From the NCBI GenBank assembly GCA_036521995.1, contig DATDGR010000119.1:1-35536 (forward strand): 35,536 bases of DNA, given 5' to 3'. Made by a program: the position numbers and the translations under genes. The notes under the pieces are model-generated. The model saw nothing but the letters and a program-made list of their open reading frames with translations, was not told where the DNA came from and did not search any database. The stretch comes from Gp13-AA77 sp036521995. GTDB lineage: Bacteria; Acidobacteriota; Terriglobia; UBA7540. Below, one piece after another: positions 8,244 through 16,127 of this stretch; within the stretch, counting starts at the first letter, position 1; each line of letters opens with the position of its first letter.

Positions 8244-9934
8244 CAGATGTCTCCTGTTCGCGCCTGCTTCGCCAAGTAGTCACAGCCGCGGCAGGCCAGC
8301 GCCATCATGGTGAGGGTAGGATTCTGATTGCCAATCGATACGAACCCGCTCCCGTCCAGTACAAATAGGTTCTTGACGTCGTGAGCCTGACCGTATTTGT
8401 TCAGCACGGACTTTTTCGGATCATTGCCCATGCGCGCCACCCCGCATTCGTGGATAGCGTGGCCGAACGGGCTGATACTGGCTTCAATGCTGATGTTCTT
8501 GGCGCCGGCGGCTTCCAGCATTTCGGCGGCGTCGGTCGCCATCTGGCGGCCCAATTTCTTCTCGTTCTCGCCGTAAGCCGCGTTGAAATGCAGCGTGGGA
8601 ATGCCCCACGCGTCCACCAGGCTCTTGTCGAGCTCGCAGGTATTCTCCCAGCGCGGCAGGCACTCCCCAAAGCCGCCCAACCCGACGCCGTATTCGCCCT
8701 GACGCACTGCCAGCTTGAAGCCGCGCCCGTAACCTTCAGCGCTGAAGTTCCAGTCTGGCCCCGCTCCGCCCTGGTAGCCGTAACCGCGGATGAAGTCGGG
8801 ATCACGATCCGTCACGTTGCGAAAGCGAATCACGTAAATTCCATTGGGCCGCTGCGGCGGACCCGCCCAGGGGCGCGGATCAATCTCAGGCAGCGTCCCG
8901 GAAGCGCCAAAACCGGTGACGTGGTCCATCAGGTAGTGGCCGAGCGCCCCACTCGAGTTGGCCAGGCCGTTAGGAAATTGCCGGTTAGCGGAGTTGAACA
9001 GAATCCGGCACGACTCGAGCGACTGCGCGCACAGCACCACGGCTTTCGCCCGCAATTCGCGCGTCTGCCGCGTGAGCCGGTGCACATAGCGGACGCCTGT
9101 GGCCTTGGTGGTCTCGGGATCCGCGGTCACCTGACTGACCACGGCGTCGGTGAAGAGCGTCAGCTTGCCCGTGGCCTCAGCGGCGGCGATGGTGGTGGTC
9201 GGGCTGTTGAAGTAAGAATGGGTGATGCAGCCCCGCTCGCACGGACCACAATAGTGGCAGGGGGCGCGGCCGTTGAGGGGAGCCGTGAGATTGGCCGTCC
9301 GGCCTATGGTCACCGTGCGGCCGAACTTGTCCTTTACCGCCTTGCGCAGTGCCACCTCGCCGCAGCTCAGGGTCATGGGCGGCAGGAACTGGCCGTCGGG
9401 AAGCTGCGGTACGTTTTCGGCTGCGCCGCTCACCCCCACGAATCGCTCCGCCCGGTCGTACCAGGGCGCCAGTTCCTCGTAACTGAGCGGCCAGTCCTCA
9501 CCGTACCCGTCGTGGCTCGCGGCCTTGAAATCCAGATCGCTCAGCCGGTAGCTTTGCCGGCCCCACACCAGCGACCGCCCGCCCAGGATGCGGGCCCGGA
9601 ACCAGTTGAAAGGCTTGCCGGGCTCGGTCGTGTAAGGGCTGTCGTAATCGTTCACGAACCAGTCGTAGTTGTACTCCATGCAGGCGTAACAGCGCGCCTG
9701 GATGGGGCGGGTGCGGGTGATCTCCGGCGAGAAGCCGCGATACTTGATCTGATAGGGAGCCAGGTGCTCGGTGAAGTCCTTCTCCGGCACCAAGTTGCGT
9801 CCGGCCTCCACCAGTGCCACCCGCAAGCCGGCCTCGGTCAGCTCTTTGGCGACCCAACCGCCGGTGGCCCCGGAGCCCACCACAATGGCGTCGAAGACTT
9901 CGGTTGAACCCCGCAACGAATTGCCCAGCACCAC
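8243..9934 (-). CDS. GMC-family FAD-dependent oxidoreductase
   Basis: This 563-residue flavoenzyme has an N-terminal FAD-binding motif DAIVVGSGATGGWVAKELTE (residues 15-34) and the partner glutamate in VALVEAG. Further landmarks are GGRSLVWGRQSYR (118-130), the C-terminal active-site region HAIHECGVARMG (His495) and GNQNPTLTMMA, all typical of the GMC family. A cysteine cluster CHYCGPCERGC (226-236) is unusual for soluble GMC oxidases. It recalls the Fe-S-binding region of membrane-linked bacterial FAD glucose dehydrogenases, so electron transfer to a carrier is plausible. There is no signal peptide, although its partner isomerase has one. The start is GTG 9934 or GTG 9931, just after GAGGAGG. 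It probably oxidises a sugar or polyol; the substrate is unknown. Confidence 0.9.
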   Translation of the reverse strand: MVLGNSLRGSTEVFDAIVVGSGATGGWVAKELTEAGLRVALVEAGRNLVPEKDFTEHLAPYQIKYRGFSPEITRTRPIQARCYACMEYNYDWFVNDYDSPYTTEPGKPFNWFRARILGGRSLVWGRQSYRLSDLDFKAASHDGYGEDWPLSYEELAPWYDRAERFVGVSGAAENVPQLPDGQFLPPMTLSCGEVALRKAVKDKFGRTVTIGRTANLTAPLNGRAPCHYCGPCERGCITHSYFNSPTTTIAAAEATGKLTLFTDAVVSQVTADPETTKATGVRYVHRLTRQTRELRAKAVVLCAQSLESCRILFNSANRQFPNGLANSSGALGHYLMDHVTGFGASGTLPEIDPRPWAGPPQRPNGIYVIRFRNVTDRDPDFIRGYGYQGGAGPDWNFSAEGYGRGFKLAVRQGEYGVGLGGFGECLPRWENTCELDKSLVDAWGIPTLHFNAAYGENEKKLGRQMATDAAEMLEAAGAKNISIEASISPFGHAIHECGVARMGNDPKKSVLNKYGQAHDVKNLFVLDGSGFVSIGNQNPTLTMMALACRGCDYLAKQARTGDI

Positions 9935-10114
9935 GCCTCCTCAAGGACCGATTATCATACTCCCAGTCGACGCCCGACGTCGCACTTTTAAGTCGGAAGC
10001 CCGATGCCTCCGAACAGAAGAGCGACGCTGGCTTCGGGAATAACATTTCGCTTGGGGCATTATCAGGGTGTAAGCTCTGAATCAGATCACAAGGTTTCAG
10101 GGGAGTCGGGTCGA
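9935..10114. promoter_or_regulatory. Divergent promoter region between GMC oxidoreductase and cytochrome b
   Basis: This 180-bp gap separates two outward-facing operons. For the minus-strand GMC gene, TATGAT (9959-9954) is a likely -10 box about 20 bp before the start codon, with no clear -35. For the plus-strand cytochrome gene I see only a strong ribosome-binding site, AGGGGAG at 10099-10105, nine bases before GTG 10115. Confidence 0.3.
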
Positions 10115-10792
10115 GTGAAGCGCTTGGAGATGAGACTGAAGCACCCGATGGCCATCCGCTGGTGCCACTGGGTGAACTTTCCCGTGTTGGCGCTGATGAT
10201 CTGGAGTGGGCTCTGGATCTATTGGGCCAACGACGTCTATCGCCTCGGACTGGGCTCCGTAACGCTTTTCAAGTTCTTTCCCCGGAGCTTCTACGGCGCC
10301 TTTGGACTGAGTCATCGGTTGGCCCAGGGCATGGCCTGGCACTTCTTCTTCATGTGGTTTTTCGTGATTAATGGGATCGTTTATGTGATCTATACGATCT
10401 TGTCCGGCGAATGGCGCTACCTGGTTCCCAACCGGCAGTCCTTTCGCGAGGCTATTCTTGTCACCCTACATGACTTGGGGCTGTGGAAAGGAAAGCTGCC
10501 GGAGCGAAAATTCAACGGCGCTCAGCAGATCGCTTATACCGCGATCATTCTCATGGGACTTGGCTCCATGATCACAGGCCTCGCCATCTACAAACCCACC
10601 CAACTGGCCTGGCTCGATCTCTGGTTGGGGGGATACCAGGCGGCGCGCTTTGAACATTTCCTGCTCACCCTGGGTTACGTGCTCTTTTTCGTGGTTCATA
10701 TCGCCCAGGTGATTCGTGCCGGCTGGAACAATTTCCGGGCCATGGTCAGCGGTTACGAACTCGCATCCCTCGAGGAGGCGCCGCATGAGTGA
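10115..10792 (+). CDS. Cytochrome b561-type membrane subunit (thiosulfate-reductase cytochrome b-like)
   Basis: This 225-residue integral membrane protein has four strong hydrophobic segments: about 19-37 (VNFPVLALMIWSGLWIYW), 72-95 (MAWHFFFMWFFVINGIVYVI), 138-157 and 182-200. Candidate haem-ligand histidines lie in CHWVN (H18), LSHRLAQGMAWHF (H67, H76), FEHFLL (H181) and VVHIAQV (H195), the pattern of bacterial cytochrome b561/Ni-hydrogenase b-type anchors. I chose GTG 10115 because AGGGGAG lies nine bases upstream; the frame is open back to 10004. It overlaps the next gene by 8 bp and would be its membrane redox partner, analogous to MsrQ with MsrP but in a different b-type family. Confidence 0.88.
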   Translation: MKRLEMRLKHPMAIRWCHWVNFPVLALMIWSGLWIYWANDVYRLGLGSVTLFKFFPRSFYGAFGLSHRLAQGMAWHFFFMWFFVINGIVYVIYTILSGEWRYLVPNRQSFREAILVTLHDLGLWKGKLPERKFNGAQQIAYTAIILMGLGSMITGLAIYKPTQLAWLDLWLGGYQAARFEHFLLTLGYVLFFVVHIAQVIRAGWNNFRAMVSGYELASLEEAPHE

Positions 10793-11750
10793 AAACAACC
10801 CGTCGAACGCCAGCCATCAGCCTGCGGCTCCGGAAGAGGCGTCCGCGGTGGATTCGATGGCGGCGGGGGTGGAGACGCCCAAGATCGCCCACGCTGCCAG
10901 CGTCGAACCGGCGGAGAAGCCAAGCCCGGAAGCCCCGGAGGTTAGTCTTCCGGACTCGAAGGAGCTCGAGGCCTGGAACCAGCAGGTTCGACGCCGGATG
11001 CGGCAGAGGACTCGCCGCAGTCTTCTGGGGTTCGGAGCGGCCGCCCTGGCCGGATTCGGCGCTTTTGAATGGCTCACGAGCCGGCGCGAAATCGATGACG
11101 TGCCCTGGCCGTTCCGCAAAATACTGGAAGTGAATGAGCAGCTCGCGCGTGATTACTTCAGCACGAGCCGGACCGCGCCCATGTTAGACCCCGGGCAGAT
11201 GGGCCGCGATCGACTCAACGGCGATCTTGGACTTGGTCGTGACTTCGAGATCTCGAAATGGCAGTTGCAGGTTGCAGGACTCGCCGCCCAGGATGAGCCT
11301 CTCGCTCTCGGTCTCGACGCCATCAAGAAGCTGCCGCGCATGGAGATGACCACCGAGTTCAAGTGCATCGAGGGCTGGAGCGTGGTCTTTCAGTGGGCCG
11401 GCGCGCGCTTCACGGACTTCATGCAGGCTTATCCGCCCAAGACGCAGAGTGGCGACGATTTCAGCCTCGATGATCCCGAGGACCTGCCCCCTTACGTCAG
11501 CATGTCGACGCCGGACGGCGGCTACTACGTCGGCCTCGAGATGGAGAGCATGCTGCATCCGCAGACGTTGCTTTGTTACGAGCAGGACGGCAAGCCCCTG
11601 ACGCTGGAACATGGCGCGCCGTTGCGACTGGTGATTCCCGTGAAGTATGGTGTGAAGAATCTGAAGCGCATCGGGGCCATTAGCTACACCAGCCTCCGGC
11701 CGGCGGACTATTGGGCCGAGCAAGGTTACGACTGGTATATCGGGCTTTAA
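10785..11750 (+). CDS. Molybdopterin-dependent oxidoreductase (sulfite-oxidase/MsrP fold)
   Basis: This 321-residue protein contains a sulfite-oxidase-type molybdopterin domain. The Mo-coordinating cysteine is in TTEFKCIEGWSVVFQW (C194). It is followed by YVSMSTPDGGYYVGLEME and the C-terminal GAPLRLVIPVKYGVKNLKRI, as in YedY/MsrP relatives. A twin-arginine-like segment TRRSLLGFGAAALAGFGAF (77-95) begins after an unusually long, Pro/Glu/Ala-rich N-terminal extension of about 75 residues. Either the extension is cytoplasmic with the helix as an uncleaved anchor, or the Tat signal is internal. ATG 10785 follows GAGGAGG at ideal spacing and overlaps the cytochrome b stop. Together they form a membrane-linked periplasmic redox enzyme; the substrate is unknown. 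Confidence 0.9.
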   Translation: MSENNPSNASHQPAAPEEASAVDSMAAGVETPKIAHAASVEPAEKPSPEAPEVSLPDSKELEAWNQQVRRRMRQRTRRSLLGFGAAALAGFGAFEWLTSRREIDDVPWPFRKILEVNEQLARDYFSTSRTAPMLDPGQMGRDRLNGDLGLGRDFEISKWQLQVAGLAAQDEPLALGLDAIKKLPRMEMTTEFKCIEGWSVVFQWAGARFTDFMQAYPPKTQSGDDFSLDDPEDLPPYVSMSTPDGGYYVGLEMESMLHPQTLLCYEQDGKPLTLEHGAPLRLVIPVKYGVKNLKRIGAISYTSLRPADYWAEQGYDWYIGL

Positions 11751-11766
11751 CCATGGAGGTGCGGAG

Positions 11767-12786
11767 ATGGCAAGATTCAGGCATTTTGCGGTCTGGGCAG
11801 CGGCGATTTTGATTCTGGCCCCGCTGGCGGCGGCACAAACTTATCGCATCACGGATTTGGGCACGTTTCCGGGGGGCGACCTCAGTCAGGGCCAGGCGAT
11901 CAACGGGCGGGGTCAGATCGCGGGCTATGCACAATTCAAGAATGGCGACGACCACGCGTTTTTCTGGGATCAACGCATTGGCTTGAGAAACCTTCCCGCG
12001 ATCCCTCCGCAGGGTCATTTCGCATTTGCCCAGGCCATCAATGCCCTCGGATTGGTGGTGGGCTATTCCACCTACGACGAACTGGAGAATGAACACGCCG
12101 TCCTCTGGGGTGGAGGGAATCTGTTGGATCTGGGCGCCCTGCCGGGCGGCACCCTCAGCGAGGCCACAGGAATTAATGATGCCGGCGAGGTGACGGGATT
12201 TTCCAACAGTGGCGACAGCGAACCACATGCCTTCCTGTGGAGCCGGGCGCACGGGATGCAGGATCTGGGTACACTCCCCGGGGGCTACTATAGTCAGGGT
12301 CTGGCCATCAACGTCAAAGGCGAGGTTGCCGGCTACTCGAACGATGCGCGCGGTAATTGGTTCGGTTTCGTGTGGAGCAAGTCCAAAGGCATGGTGCCGC
12401 TGGCCTCGCCCGCGGGCGCCGCCGCCGATGAATCCGCCAACGCCATCAACGACCTCGGTCAGGTCGTCGGCGGCGCCGCTTTCCTGAACGGCAATTTCGC
12501 GGCTCTCTGGGACCCCGCCAACGCCATCGAGAATTTGGGAGCGCTGCCGGACGCGGGCTGGAGCAGCGCCTTCGCCATCAACAATCTTGGCCAGATCGTG
12601 GGCTGGTCAGGGTTTCTCGCCTTTTTCTGGAGCCCCACCACCGGCATGCTCGACCTGAACCGTCTGATCCCCCTTGATTCCGGCTGGTCTCTCACGGCCG
12701 CCTATGGGATTAACGACCGGGGTCAGATCACGGGACAAGGCACCGTTAACGGCGAGAGCCACGGTTTCCTGTTAACCCCGGACTAG
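11767..12786 (+). CDS. HAF-repeat secreted protein
   Basis: This 339-residue protein starts with a cleavable signal peptide (FRHFAVWAAAILILAPLAAA, cut near AAAQT). Repeated units of about 40-55 residues follow the HAF pattern, in which an 'INxxGQIxGYS' turn is followed by 'HAFLW' and 'DLGTLPGG'. Examples are INGRGQIAGYA, HAFFWD, INDAGEVTGFS, HAFLWS, DLGTLPGG and INNLGQIVGWS. HAF-repeat proteins are predicted extracellular beta-propeller-like proteins of unknown function, frequent in Acidobacteriota. The start ATG 11767 has GGAGG 8 bp upstream and lies 16 bp after the molybdoenzyme stop, so it may be cotranscribed, although no functional link is evident. Confidence 0.88.
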   Translation: MARFRHFAVWAAAILILAPLAAAQTYRITDLGTFPGGDLSQGQAINGRGQIAGYAQFKNGDDHAFFWDQRIGLRNLPAIPPQGHFAFAQAINALGLVVGYSTYDELENEHAVLWGGGNLLDLGALPGGTLSEATGINDAGEVTGFSNSGDSEPHAFLWSRAHGMQDLGTLPGGYYSQGLAINVKGEVAGYSNDARGNWFGFVWSKSKGMVPLASPAGAAADESANAINDLGQVVGGAAFLNGNFAALWDPANAIENLGALPDAGWSSAFAINNLGQIVGWSGFLAFFWSPTTGMLDLNRLIPLDSGWSLTAAYGINDRGQITGQGTVNGESHGFLLTPD

Positions 12787-12999
12787 AAGCGGCCAGGCGC
12801 ACGCCTAAAGTTGGCGTGGGAAATCCGCGGTGGGGGCAGAGTAGCGGGGAGGGCGAGATCGAATTCGCTTGATTCCAGTTCGGAGGTTCGTGTACTATGC
12901 AGTAACAGGTCACTGCGGCGAATGTGCAAGGCGCTCGACACACCGACTCTGTCTAAGCCCACAAGACCCTCAGCAATCGGGCACGTGAAACGAACTGGT

Positions 13000-13120
13000 C
13001 AACGTATCCCGTTGATTGTAGGTCAGATAGGCCTGATTTCCCCAAACGAACTGGCAGAGCTAAACCTATGAGCGGCAAGGGGATAGGCACGATTTCGCGG
13101 AGAGATTCGTCGTTGGTGCG
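13000..13120 (+). repeat. Degenerate direct repeat A, copy 1 (non-coding)
   Basis: This is one of two diverged copies of a ~120-bp sequence in the 1-kb gene-free gap 12787-13810; the other is at 13606-13722. Shared landmarks in the same order and spacing are CAACGTATC, GGCCTGATTTCC (30030-style offset of 30 bp here, 29 bp in the other copy), CTATGA and GATTCGT. I see no convincing reading frame in either copy. Confidence 0.5.
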
Positions 13121-13281
13121 GTGCTCCTGTGGACGAACGTGGAGGCCCATCGATGGCCCGCTGAGGCCGGGTGACGGTCCCGACCGGCCACCTGTAACCG
13201 TCGACCAAGCGCCTGTAACCGCCGCCCTCCTCCCGCCCCGCAACGTTACACCTGCTTCGTCAGACCATCCACTGGCCCGGA

Positions 13282-13335
13282 AAACGATCAAAGCCACGAT
13301 GTTTAAGATCCTAAAGGTGTTACAGAAATGTCTTC
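13282..13335 (+). repeat. Degenerate direct repeat B, copy 1 (GTTACAG element)
   Basis: The stretch TCAAAGCC ... ATGTTTAA ... GTTACAGAAATGTCT recurs at 13415-13470 as TCAAAGCC ... ATGTATAA ... GTTACAGATATGTCT. The inverse motif CCTGTAACC occurs at 13191, 13212 and 13381. GTTACAG-type motifs of this kind are often seen around IS ends in related genomes, so these may be transposon remnants; that is inference. Confidence 0.45.
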
Positions 13336-13414
13336 TCGGAAGCGATCGGTCTGCGTCGGCGAGCGGCCGCGAGGCCGCCGCCTGTAACCTGTCCGGTGGA
13401 GGCTCGAAGTGACG

Positions 13415-13470
13415 AGACCGTTCAAAGCCGGAATGTATAACAAAAACCAGGGGGTTACAGATATGTCTGG
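13415..13470 (+). repeat. Degenerate direct repeat B, copy 2 (GTTACAG element)
   Basis: Second copy of the GTTACAG-containing ~55-bp repeat, with GTTACAGATATGTCT at 13454-13468. It lies 133 bp downstream of copy 1 at 13282-13335. Confidence 0.45.
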
Positions 13471-13605
13471 CCGCCAGGCGCCGGAACGGCGGGATTTGGC
13501 TATAATGCCGAAGCACCCTAGGTCGGCCCACGCGCCGTGAGCTTGATCTCGATTGGTCAATGACGGGTTTCTGAGCCCTGGCGGGAAGCCCCGGAACGCA
13601 CTTCA

Positions 13606-13722
13606 CAACGTATCACATTCATTCTAAAAGAGATGGCCTGATTTCCAAAATGGAGTGATCGAGTTAAGTCTATGATGAGGAAAGAGATAGTCGTGGTTTT
13701 GGATTCGTTCGCGGTGATGGGA
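13606..13722 (+). repeat. Degenerate direct repeat A, copy 2 (non-coding)
   Basis: Second copy of the ~120-bp repeat found at 13000-13120, ending about 90 bp before the TPR gene. The CAACGTATC and GGCCTGATTTCC landmarks are 29 bp apart, as against 30 bp in copy 1. Any promoter for the TPR gene should lie in or just after this copy, but I cannot identify one. Confidence 0.5.
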
Positions 13723-13810
13723 GGCCACGGGCCCGGTCCACTAAATCGGATGAACGATGACTGCTTTGAATCACTCGCATTGCCAAGAGCATGATCTCGC
13801 GGAGGCGGTT

Positions 13811-14767
13811 GTGCATTCCGGGTGCCTTCTTCTCGCGCTTTGCCTGGCCTCTGCGGCTGCTCCGGGGCTCGCCGGCGACAAAGCCGACGACCACTTTTTG
13901 CGCGGGAACTCTCTGGCCCAGCAGCGCCAGTGGTCCGAGGCCATCGCCGAATACCGCGAAGCCTTACGGCTGCGGCCGCGCTACGCCGAAGCGCACTATA
14001 ACCTTGCCAACGCGCTCGATGCGCGAGGCGCCGCGGGTGAACAGGCCGATCGATCGGCGGCCATCGAGGAGTTCCGCCACGCTCTCAGCCTAAAGCCTTA
14101 CTGGGTTGAGGCCCACAACAATCTCGGCCTGGCCCTTCAGGCGGCGGGCGACTCGAAAGGAGCGGCGGCCGAGCTTCGCCAGGCCATCAGCCTCAAGCCG
14201 GACTACGCCGAGGCGCACTTTAACCTGGGGAACGTGCTGGTGGATACGGGCCGCCTGGATGCAGCCATCAGCGAGTATCGTCTAACGCTTGTACTGAGGC
14301 CCGGTGATGCCGCGGCGACGGGTAATCTGGGATATGCGTTTGAAAGGAAGGGCGAATTGGGGCGGGCGATTGCCGAGCTACGGCAGATGATCCGTGCCAC
14401 TCCGGATGACCCTGAAGCTCACTTCAAGCTCGGAAACCTGCTGGCAGACCAGGGTGACCTGGATGGGGCCATCACCGAGTACCGCTTGACGTTGTTGCTG
14501 AGGCCCGGCGACGCCGCCGCGCAGGACAACGTGGGGTACGCGTTTGAGAGGAAGGGTGACCTGACTCGGGCGATCGTGGAGTATCGGGCCGCGGTGCGTT
14601 CGCGTCCTGGCGACGTCAAGGCCCATTACAACCTGGGCGCCGCGCTGGAAAGCGCCGGGGACCTGAATGCGGCGCTCGATCAGTACCGCCAGGCCTCCGA
14701 GCTCGACCCCGGCAACTCGGGCTTGCAGGCGGAGGTCAAGCGTCTGGCCGGCGTCGTTGGACACTGA
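13811..14767 (+). CDS. Secreted tetratricopeptide-repeat protein
   Basis: I chose GTG 13811 because GGAGG lies 5 bases upstream; it gives a compact hydrophobic signal peptide (CLLLALCLASAAAPGLAG) and 318 residues. ATG 13757 in the same frame is the alternative. The mature part is about eight consecutive 34-residue TPRs, for example SEAIAEYREALRLRPRYAEA and AHYNLANALDARG. Two of the units form a 68-residue tandem duplication (see findings). TPR solenoids bind partner proteins, and this one would act in the periplasm. It converges on wecB and is not obviously part of the polysaccharide operon. The partner is unknown. Confidence 0.85.
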   Translation: MHSGCLLLALCLASAAAPGLAGDKADDHFLRGNSLAQQRQWSEAIAEYREALRLRPRYAEAHYNLANALDARGAAGEQADRSAAIEEFRHALSLKPYWVEAHNNLGLALQAAGDSKGAAAELRQAISLKPDYAEAHFNLGNVLVDTGRLDAAISEYRLTLVLRPGDAAATGNLGYAFERKGELGRAIAELRQMIRATPDDPEAHFKLGNLLADQGDLDGAITEYRLTLLLRPGDAAAQDNVGYAFERKGDLTRAIVEYRAAVRSRPGDVKAHYNLGAALESAGDLNAALDQYRQASELDPGNSGLQAEVKRLAGVVGH

Positions 14768-14852
14768 TCCGGTCCTTCGACATGACACTCGTAGGAGAAC
14801 GCTCGCGAACTCGCGCCGGGGTCGTCAAGTGAGATGAGGGTTACGGGATGTT

Positions 14853-16097
14853 TTAACTGGCTCGGCAGGAGGACAATGCCGGGAGAACCGCGTCCAGGTC
14901 TGGAGCGGCGGCCGGGGCGGGCAAATTGGGGAGAATCGGGAGATAGCGCGGTTGCATGCCAGCGCCAAAATGCTGGTGGAGAATGCGCACGATCCGTGGG
15001 GCGCTGTGACCGTCCCACAGGCTCGGGATTCGGCCAAGCTTGAATCGGCCGGAGAGAATCCGATGGGCGGCTTGTTCGATCCTGACCGGTTCGAGCCCGA
15101 CAATCTGATTCGTTCCTTCCGTCAGCGTGATGGGCCGCTCCGTATTGTTCCGCAGGGTGAGGCAGGGCACGCCCAGGGCGGTGGTTTCCTCCTGGACCCC
15201 GCCCGAGTCTGTCATCACCAAAGCGGCCGACCTTTCGAGGCGCACGAAATCGAGGTAAGGAAGCGGCCGGACGAGCCGGACTCCGGTCGTGCCCGCTTGC
15301 CCACCTTTCTCCCGCGTTGCTTGACGGCTCGCGTATATTTCCGGATCCCGCAGCCGCGCCTGGGTGCGGGGGTGCACGGGGAAGATGACCGGCAGGCGCA
15401 ATGCGATGGCTTCGAGCGCTTCCCAAACCCTGGCGAAGACGGCGGGATCATCTACGGTGGCAGGCCGGTGAAGGGTGACGAGGACATACTTCTTCGGGAG
15501 GCCCTTCGCGCTCAGCAAGTCAAGCCGCGACAAGATGGTGGAACGCTCGGCCGCCGCCAGGAACCGCTTCAGAGTGTCGATCATGACGTTGCCGACCAAG
15601 AAGATATGATCGCGGGAGTGTCCTTCGGCGGTCAGATTCCGCACGGCGCTCGGCTCGCTGGCGAAGAGCAGAGTCGAGACAGAATCGGTGACGATCCGGT
15701 TGATCTCCTCGGGCATGCTGCGGTCGAAGCTGCGCAGTCCCGCTTCCACGTGAGCTACGGGGATGCCGAGATCCGCGGCGGCCACAGCGGCGGCCACGGT
15801 CGAGGTGACGTCTCCCACTACAACGACACCGTCCGGGCGCCGGCCGAGCATGACCTGACGCAGTGCTTCCGTCATTTCTTTCCTCTGAGCTCCAGGGCTG
15901 ACGGCCGGGTTCCTCAGAATCACGTCCTGCGGGGAAATGTCAAGATCCCGCAGAAAGCAGTCGGCCATTTCCGGGTCATAGTGCTGTCCCGTGTGCACCA
16001 ACCATGGCTCGACGTCTGGATAGCTCCGCATCTCTGCCAGCAGAGGCGCGATCTTGACAAAGTTCGGACGGGTTCCGACCACGCCAAGTATTTTCAC
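14853..16097 (-). CDS. wecB: UDP-N-acetylglucosamine 2-epimerase (non-hydrolysing)
   Basis: This 414-residue cytoplasmic enzyme interconverts UDP-GlcNAc and UDP-ManNAc for surface polysaccharide synthesis. Family motifs run in order: VGTRPNFVKIAPLL (7-20), VHTGQHYDPEM, VVVVGDVTST, HVEAGLRSFDRSMPEEINR, TLHRPATVDD, IFPVHPRTQ and the substrate-binding DSGGVQEETTALGVPCLTLR. The last ~30 residues (PNLPAPAAAPDLDAVLPAL) are a low-complexity tail beyond the normal end. It is the last gene of the minus-strand polysaccharide block, 30 bp after the FecR-like gene. No UDP-ManNAc dehydrogenase (WecC) is present, so ManNAc itself may be incorporated. Confidence 0.95.
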   Translation of the reverse strand: MKILGVVGTRPNFVKIAPLLAEMRSYPDVEPWLVHTGQHYDPEMADCFLRDLDISPQDVILRNPAVSPGAQRKEMTEALRQVMLGRRPDGVVVVGDVTSTVAAAVAAADLGIPVAHVEAGLRSFDRSMPEEINRIVTDSVSTLLFASEPSAVRNLTAEGHSRDHIFLVGNVMIDTLKRFLAAAERSTILSRLDLLSAKGLPKKYVLVTLHRPATVDDPAVFARVWEALEAIALRLPVIFPVHPRTQARLRDPEIYASRQATREKGGQAGTTGVRLVRPLPYLDFVRLERSAALVMTDSGGVQEETTALGVPCLTLRNNTERPITLTEGTNQIVGLEPVRIEQAAHRILSGRFKLGRIPSLWDGHSAPRIVRILHQHFGAGMQPRYLPILPNLPAPAAAPDLDAVLPALSSCRAS

Positions 16098-16127
16098 GAC
16101 TCTCCGCGACCAACCCTTTCGGTCGAA

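Noticed and set aside
8381..9907. 508-residue plus-strand open frame
   Set aside because: It is antisense to the GMC oxidoreductase, whose motifs are unmistakable. The translation has no family features and arises from codon bias at high GC.
13501..13506. Perfect TATAAT on the plus strand
   Set aside because: There is no acceptable -35 element or extended -10 upstream, and the nearest gene start is 300 bp away.
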